Assembly (NCBI GenBank): GCA_964017125.1
Contig: OZ024905.1
Span: forward strand, 38,795,979 to 38,859,978
Direction: 5' to 3'
Length of the DNA: 64,000 bases
Origin: Flabesymbios commensalis
Taxonomy: Eukaryota > Annelida > Polychaeta > Terebellida > Flabelligeridae
Below, in pieces: positions 57,425 through 64,000 of the stretch. Made by a program: the position numbers and the translations under genes. Each line of letters begins with the position of its first letter. Position 1 is the stretch's first letter. A model generated the notes under the pieces. It was not told the DNA's origin and did no database searches. It saw only the letters and a program-made list of their open reading frames with translations.

Positions 57425-58915
57425 GAGAGCAGGGTCAAATTAGCTTAAAATGGGTGAAAATAGCTTTTTGGAGAGTTTTGCACAAATTCTGTTCATTCGA
57501 GATGTCTATGGTGTTGGAAACTCATCAAGACCCCAGAATGGAGCTATACCACAACACCTTGAGAGGTTACAGGGGGTAATGTAAGGGCTGGAGGGGTAAT
57601 ACCCCATCAAATCACCCTTATGTCACCTCTTTCTTGTATGGCAGGAATGGACCAAATGACAAAACGATTATCATGTTTGAACCAATGGCTAGTATTTCAA
57701 ATACATTTGATGAATCCCAACCCAAGTACACATGGTGACGTGGGTTGGGATTGGGCTTCACAGTGGTATTACCTCCAAGGTCATCCCAAGGTCACAGGAA
57801 GGTCAAATCAGCTCCAAATAGGTGAAAATAGCCTATTTTTGTTGGTGTTGCTTTAATTCAGCTCACTTGAGATGTCTATGGTGGTTGAAACTCACCTAGA
57901 CCCTAGAATGGGACTATAACCAAACCGCCCTAAGAGGTTACAGGGGTAATATAAGGGCTAGAGGGGTAATACCCCATCAAATCACCCTTATGTCACTCCT
58001 TACTCATATGGTAGAAATGGACCAAATAACACAACAGTTATCATGTTTGGACCAATAGCCATGCAGTACGGTACTCCAATTGGATGAGTCCCAACCCAAG
58101 TACACATTGTGCCATGGGTTGGGGTTGGGTTTGACAGGGGTTTTACGCCAAGGTCATAACAAAGTCATCTTAAGGTCACAAGAGGGTCAACTCAGCTTAA
58201 AGTAGGTGAAATAGCCTATTTTTGTTGGTTTTGTTTCAATTCAGCTCACCTGAGTTGTCAATGGTGGTTGATACTCACCTAGACCCTAGCATGGAAATAT
58301 ATCAAAATAAATAAGGATTAATATAAGGGCTAGAGGGGTAATAGCCCGTCAAACCACCTTTATGTCACCCCTTTCTCATGGCAGAAATGGACCAAATAAT
58401 TCGACGATTGTCATGTTTGGACCAATGGCCAGACTAGGCCTACCGGTACTTCAAATACATTGGATGAATCCCAAACCTAAGTACACATGGTGACATGGTT
58501 TGGGGTTGGGCTTGACAGGGGTGTTACCTCAAGGTCACAACAAGGTCATCTCAAGGTCACAGGAAGGTCTGATAAGCTTCAAATAGGTAAAAATAGCCTA
58601 TTTTGTTGGTTTTGCTTCAATACAGCTCACTTGAGATGTCTATGGTGGTTGAAACTCACCTAGACCTCAGCATGGAAATATAATCTAAACACCCCAATAG
58701 ATTACAGGGTTAATACAAGGGCCGGAGGGGTAATACCCCATCAAATCACCCTTGTGTCACCCCTTTCTCGTATGGAAGACATGGAACACATAATTCAACG
58801 ATTGTTATGTTTGAACCAATGACCAGTACTTCAAATACTTATGATGAATCCCAACCCAAGTACAAATGGTGACATGGGTTGGGGTCGGGCTTGACAGGGG
58901 TGTTACCTCAAATGT
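57425..58915. repeat. ~370-383 bp satellite, about four units
   Basis: The landmark GATGTCTATGGTGGTTGAAA occurs near 57501, 57871, 58254 (variant) and 58635. Each unit also carries AGGGGTAATACCCCATCAAA, a near-palindrome, a TTGGGATTGG/CCCAACCC region, and a cluster of AAGGTCA words. Units differ by about 10% by eye. No gene is present. Confidence 0.92.
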
Positions 58916-59767
58916 ACGTGTTTAGCAGCGTCATAAAACGTATATATACGTGTTGAGCAGTCTAAAGGTTAATGTCTAATTTTGGTACTTAATGTGCTTA
59001 TAAAAAAATGAAAAAACTCGAATATATGCGGCACCGGCGGTTAAAGGGTTAAGGATATGTACCGATAAAGGAGGACACATAATTATGGCGACATTTAATT
59101 TTTGATATTTTACAGCTAGGAAATACACAGGAAGTTTAGCTGATGATGTTTTTCCGAACAATAATGTTTGCTACTTCATTGCAAAATAAAATATAGTTAT
59201 CATATTTACATTTGTATGCCTCTTCTGTAGCCATGAACTCAATATTTGGTTTTGAGACAGGAATTTTTGGTGAAAAATGTATATAATGTCGGAGTTTCCA
59301 TGCTTTATTCGTTAGGAAAGAACATTATAACACTATCATGTGAGACATGTACAGAAAGGTAATTTCACGCAGTATTGGTTGAAATAAATTATATGTTTCT
59401 AACACCTGTATGGTTTGAGATGTATGCTGGAGACAAAAAATCGATATATTATTGACACTTAAAAATCTGGCCCATAATTGATCATTATAATTGATCATCT
59501 AAAACCCAAAAACATGTTATTATTCATCATGTGTTTTTTATTACATTTTCTGAAATTAGTATGCTTTACATTTAATAATTCGCTCAAGCGGAGTTTGGAG
59601 CTTTTTGCGCAATCATCGCAATATCGCGACAGAAAGAAGCCCGAAGTCAGGACTATTCCCTACTATTATCGAATGACGTATTTATACTTATAATGCACAG
59701 CACTATATAAACAACACTGCACACCACTTTGTACAGTTTGAAACACTGTATGTCCACAACCTCGATG
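58916..59767. other. AT-rich stretch before the minus-strand LINE
   Basis: No gene or repeat was recognised. Confidence 0.45.
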
Positions 59768-61920
59768 ACAAGTAACAAGTAACAAGTATTTATTGCTGAT
59801 GGTTCCTGTGTGCGGAACATGACAGAAGAGCCAGGAAAGCGCTGGCGCCATATAATACAATACAGTGCATATTATAATTCTATTTACAATTGTAATGATG
59901 TAAAGAATCAGTGGATTAGATGTTATTATTCATTGTTAAGAACACTTTAAAACTTTGCGATAATCACTCTCACGAATAAACTTAACTGCAGTACATTTTT
60001 ATAATCGTTTTGTTTGAATAATTGTTCCAGTTGAATAGTGGAAGGTCTTTTCCAGAATTTGACATTTATATATTTTTTACGCTCTTCTCTGAATAACGGA
60101 CAGTATAACAGATAGTGGTACTCATCGCCGATGTCATTGCAATGGAGGCATAACCGTAGGTCGCGCTGAATTTGAGCCCGACAACCGGCTTCGATTGGTA
60201 GACGGTGATTGCGGCACCGAAATTTTGTCATAAGAATTCTATTATTTACAGGTAGTTCGGTCAGATATTTCTCGAAACCAAAAGTATTTTAACCTTTTGT
60301 TATGCCTTCATTCAAATTTTGTATGAATTGGTCGTGCAACCTTAACTTGAGAATTGTATTAAAATGATCCGGTGATTTAGGTAAAGATTGATTCGTTCAA
60401 ATCCCAGAGAATCCAGCACTATCTAGTATGTTTTTCACCGAGCTAATCCAACTAGAATGAAACAAATCCTTCTCATACAGTTTATATATTAAAGAGTAAA
60501 ACATTTTCGACAGTTTATTTTCTTCACTGTTAATCAGTCTCGCCCAGTAGAGGACCATTTTACATTTAATATCTATATGAAGCGGCGTTTCACCCAACTC
60601 TCCATAAACCATATTAGAGCAAGTAGATTTATGAGCATGTAAGATATATTTACAGAACCTTAATTTCACTTTATTTACAATGTCGCAATTTTCACACCCC
60701 CACACTTCAGCTCCATATAATACAACAGGTTTTACCAGAGTGTCTAATAACTTTAATGCAATATTTGGGGGTAGAGATAGAGATTTAATCCGTTTCAGTA
60801 GAGCGAATATTGCCCTACATCCCTTTTGATAAAGACTTTGTTTTGCAACATTAAATTTTGCATTAAAATTAAACGTAACACCCAGGTAATTGTAATCATT
60901 CACTACATCAAGTTTCATGTCCGCAAATTTAAACGAAGGTATATTTTTTAATTTGTCCCGCGAGAAAATGATTTTACTGGTTTTACTGGTGTTAATTTTT
61001 AAATCAAAATTGTTACAATATTCATTTAGTGCATCCAAATATTTTTGAAGGTCTTCAGGGATTCAGCCAATAATACAGTATCATCCGCGTACATCAAAAT
61101 ATATAACTTTAAGTACGATACTAGATCTTCTGTTGGATCATGGACTAGCTGGTCCATCTCCTGGATTTTTTTCTAGACCTTTACAAGATCGTGATATAAA
61201 TTCGTTAAGATCAGCTAAGTAGAGAGAAAAAAGCAACGGAGATAAATTTTCTCCTTGTCGAACTCCAACATTACATGAGAAATATTCAGAGTTTTTTCCA
61301 CTTACATTAGCACATGATTTTGCCTGACTGTAGAGGTTTTTAATTACTTTTAGAATCCGCCCTGATATCCCAGAGGATAACAACTTGGTCCATAATTTGG
61401 TTCTATTTATGGTATCAAATGCCTTTTGGTAGTCTACAAAACAACAGTATAATCGTCTACGTTTGTTGAGGTAAATATCAGCCAAAGTTTTCAAAACAAA
61501 AATGTGGTCTATGGTGGAATTGTCGGATTTGAAACCGGCCTGTTCTGGACCGACGGTGTCATGAGCTTTAACGAAGTTTGATAATCTTTCATTCAGACAA
61601 CTTGTGAAAAGCTTACCGAAGCAACTTAGCAGAGAAATACCTCTATAATTATTTGGATCAGTATCATCTCCTTTATTTTTGTAGATGGGTCTTATAATAC
61701 TAATAGCCCAATCGTCTGGTACTATGCCTGTAGAAAGAATAATGTCAAATAATTTTGCATATACTGGTATTAATTAATCTGGCGAATGTTTAAAAAATTC
61801 GTTTATAATTTGATCAATTCCCAATGATTTGTGACTTTTTAATTTTTTGATGGCTTTTGTAATTTCTTGGGTGGTAAAGGGTTTATTGAGATCAGGATCG
61901 TCAGCGACGTTGAGCTCCTC
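59768..61920 (-). mobile_element. 5'-truncated LINE, RTE/CR1-like reverse transcriptase
   Basis: Read on the minus strand, pieces follow the order of a non-LTR reverse transcriptase: KPFTTQEITKAIKKLKSHKS near 61870, VDYQKAFDTINR near 61430, VRQGENLSPLLFSLYLADL near 61235, the catalytic YADDT near 61090, YLGVTF near 60890, the thumb (LLDTLVKPVVLYGAEVWG near 60740), and a Cys/His end (CLHCNDIGDEYHYLLYC) near 60120. The 3' end carries a short ACTTGTT repeat at about 59768-59790. No endonuclease is present. At least four frame changes or stops occur, near 61765, 61500, 61060 and 60300-60390. Clade assignment is by look only. Confidence 0.82.
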
Positions 61921-62935
61921 ACGGTGGCATGCACGGTGGATGACAAATATCCGACCCGGTGGGATTCGAAACCATGGAGTTTTTATAAAGTGTACCTGAC
62001 ATGATGTTACAGAAAATATTGCATTGTGTGTAAATCGAAGATGGCCGCCATTTATCCAAGCGGAGACAATAAATTGATAGTATATTTGACAGAATGGCAA
62101 CAGTTTTGATTTTGGTGTGAAGCATATAGTTGAAATATGCCCAATATAGTGGTGTAACTGTTAGTCAAAAACAAAAAAAAACAATTTGAACGATTCACTG
62201 TTTTTAACATCCATAACGGTAGCCATTTGTACTAGGGTATTTTCAAGCATTTGTCGCGTATTGCGACAGGTTTTGTTGGCCAGTATAGATTTGCTCTTTC
62301 CAAACTGGTTGACAACTACATGCACAGTGCAACCTGTACATACGGGAATGACTTGGGTAAGAAGTTTTATTCCGGTTTGGACAGTATCGGTTTGCACTGG
62401 TTTTTTCTTTTTGGACAGAAACAAAACACTTTCATACATACCGTCTACAATGGACACAAGTGGTTAGAATTCAGGTTTATAATTCGGGGTGCTTCGTGGG
62501 TGGGCCAAAAAATGATATGTGGCTGTATATGGAAATTAAATTGATATAATAAAAGACATGATTTTTTAAAAGTTTGTTATTATATTAAAATAATCAACCT
62601 TATCAATTTATACATTCATTTTTTTTAGGATTATTTATATATTACACATAGTACAGTTAGTACACATAGTTAAGCTATTATCGGGTATTCATATTGTGTT
62701 GGTGATCATTTATACATCATTTACAGTTTTGTTTAAATATGTGAGACATCATGTTTCTTTTTCATGTGAATCAGCTCTTGCACTGACCCTAAAATGATAT
62801 CAATTTATTGAACTTTGACAAATGGCGGCGATATTGGATTGTTTAGCGGAGGGGATTTTTCGTGGTGTTTATTTTTAAGGTCTCTGAATATGGATCTATT
62901 GTAATCTGGCTGTTTGCATTCAAGCTGTTGGGGTT
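61921..62935. other. intergenic stretch with an unexplained double-strand open region
   Basis: Around 62161-62544 open frames of 93-98 codons run on both strands. I recognise no domain in either. AAGATGGCCGCCATT near 62037 and ATGGCGGCGATATTGGATT near 62822 are further copies of the common motif. Confidence 0.4.
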
Positions 62936-63340
62936 TAATATGCTAAAATATGCAAATTATATCTGAAACTAATCAAGTTGGAATCTCAAAAAAAGTGTCT
63001 ACCCTATGATTTTCATGTTTAACAAATGCAGTAAAATACCCGGTATATGGAAATAAAAAAAATAGCATAAAATATGCAAATTAGGCAGCCATTACCGAGA
63101 ATCTACTTTCAAGCAATATCTCAAAAAATAATCTAGTTTTGAAAAAGTGGATACCCTATGGTTTTAATGATCAACGATTGCAATAAAACATATGTAATCA
63201 GGATTAGAAAAAACAGATTAGTATATAATATGCAAATTAGCTATCACAGTAGATCACCCCTTCAAGCAATATCTCAAAGACCAATTAACTTGGAGTAAAA
63301 ATAAAAATGTCCACATCCCGATTTTTGTTGTCAATCTTTC
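62936..63340. repeat. diverged tandem repeat, ~125-155 bp
   Basis: Three units share ATATGCAAATTA (near 62948, 63072 and 63228), CAAGCAATATCTCAAA and TACCCTATGRTTTT words. No coding sequence is present. Confidence 0.6.
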
Positions 63341-64000
63341 ATTTTAAAATGTTTTCACAGCTCTTAAATGCCACATTATTATATAAAATGTAGCTAGTAA
63401 GTATGTACAAACACGTAAGACGATGTGAAATGCATATTCGTATGAAAAGCCAAAAATCTAAGACGTATTTCCGCCACACATGACCTCGCAATCAGCCAAG
63501 TACCCAGGACTAGTTTAAACATTTATACGAAGAAAGATGGACACAAACCGTCAATATAATTATTTATCATATTTCAAAAATAATTATGTTTTAATTATCT
63601 CATTATATGACGTTAGTCATCTTTGTACATTTTTTAAATGTATGAAATTAATATAATTTATATATAATTTTCATAAGGATTAGATATTACAATTTCAGTA
63701 TTGTGTTATTTTTTGTAGACTACAATTCTATGTATATATTTTTGTAGTATGTCATCAATTATATTAGGCTCGAAATTTCTTCGAAATCACATATATATTT
63801 GTCCGAATATTATTAAAATATATTATATTGCAATCCTCATCAACCATGTTAACCGTAGCTTGCTGAGAATTTTAACCATTTTTATATAGATTTTTAATTA
63901 ATTTACACTTTTAAACACATCGCATTTCTATCGCTTGGGACCAGAGAAGTCATCAAAAAAAATGGTTTAAACCCTTTGTGGTTTCTGAATTTATTTTATG
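63341..64000. other. AT-rich end of the window
   Basis: No gene, RNA or clear repeat was seen. Confidence 0.45.

Overview
This window looks like repeat-dense nuclear DNA from a marine invertebrate. The AT-rich background, the very frequent TAGGCCTA-type words, a eukaryotic microsomal P450, LINEs, tRNA-derived SINEs, an LTR retrotransposon and many inverted-repeat elements point to an animal. An echinoderm- or hemichordate-like deuterostome is my best guess, but the sequence does not prove it. Only one host gene looks intact: a single-exon cytochrome P450 at 6301-7812 (+) with a TATA box upstream and a poly(A) signal just after the stop. Almost everything else that can be named is mobile or repetitive.

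Layout. 1-5.7 kb: a pair of ~1.1 kb direct repeats, small hairpin elements and a tetranucleotide microsatellite. 6.2-7.8 kb: the P450 gene. 9.1-9.5 kb: a 189-bp segment duplicated in tandem. 11.2-12.3 kb: two oppositely oriented dimeric tRNA SINEs around a hairpin element. 12.3-16.1 kb: an old, diverged giant inverted repeat. 16.5-17.7 kb: a fossil gag region with a primer-binding-like site. 20-22.6 kb: a SINE, diverged repeats and a terminal-inverted-repeat element that carries a tRNA-like sequence. 22.58-30.57 kb: a giant inverted repeat with arms of 3.4 and 4.2 kb and a ~380-bp spacer; both arms carry arrays of a 63-bp unit. 31-36 kb: AGGTCA-rich diverged repeats, a 5S rRNA-derived sequence, a SINE, a 41-bp minisatellite and the front part of a Jockey-like LINE. 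35.4-41.5 kb: a ~6 kb inverted-repeat-ended insertion that splits this LINE. 42.3-50.6 kb: a fossil LTR retrotransposon whose integrase lies before its reverse transcriptase (Gmr1-like order), carrying an inserted DNA element and an inserted truncated LINE. 53.4-57.1 kb: decayed remains of an uncharacterised multicopy gene with a PIN-like acidic motif, interrupted by a SINE. 57.4-58.9 kb: a ~380-bp satellite. 59.8-61.9 kb: a minus-strand LINE. The rest is AT-rich sequence with diverged repeats.

How it fits together. The nested insertions give relative ages. The LTR element predates the DNA element and LINE inside it. The PIN-like gene copy predates its SINE. The Jockey-like LINE predates the ~6 kb insertion. 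Four of the five SINE copies keep direct target-site repeats, so that family was active fairly recently. The best candidates for something little described are the giant palindrome with 63-bp arrays, the dimeric SINE family, the inverted-repeat element in the LTR fossil and the dispersed PIN-like/Cys-rich gene family. All identities and counts here were judged by eye; no database search was run.
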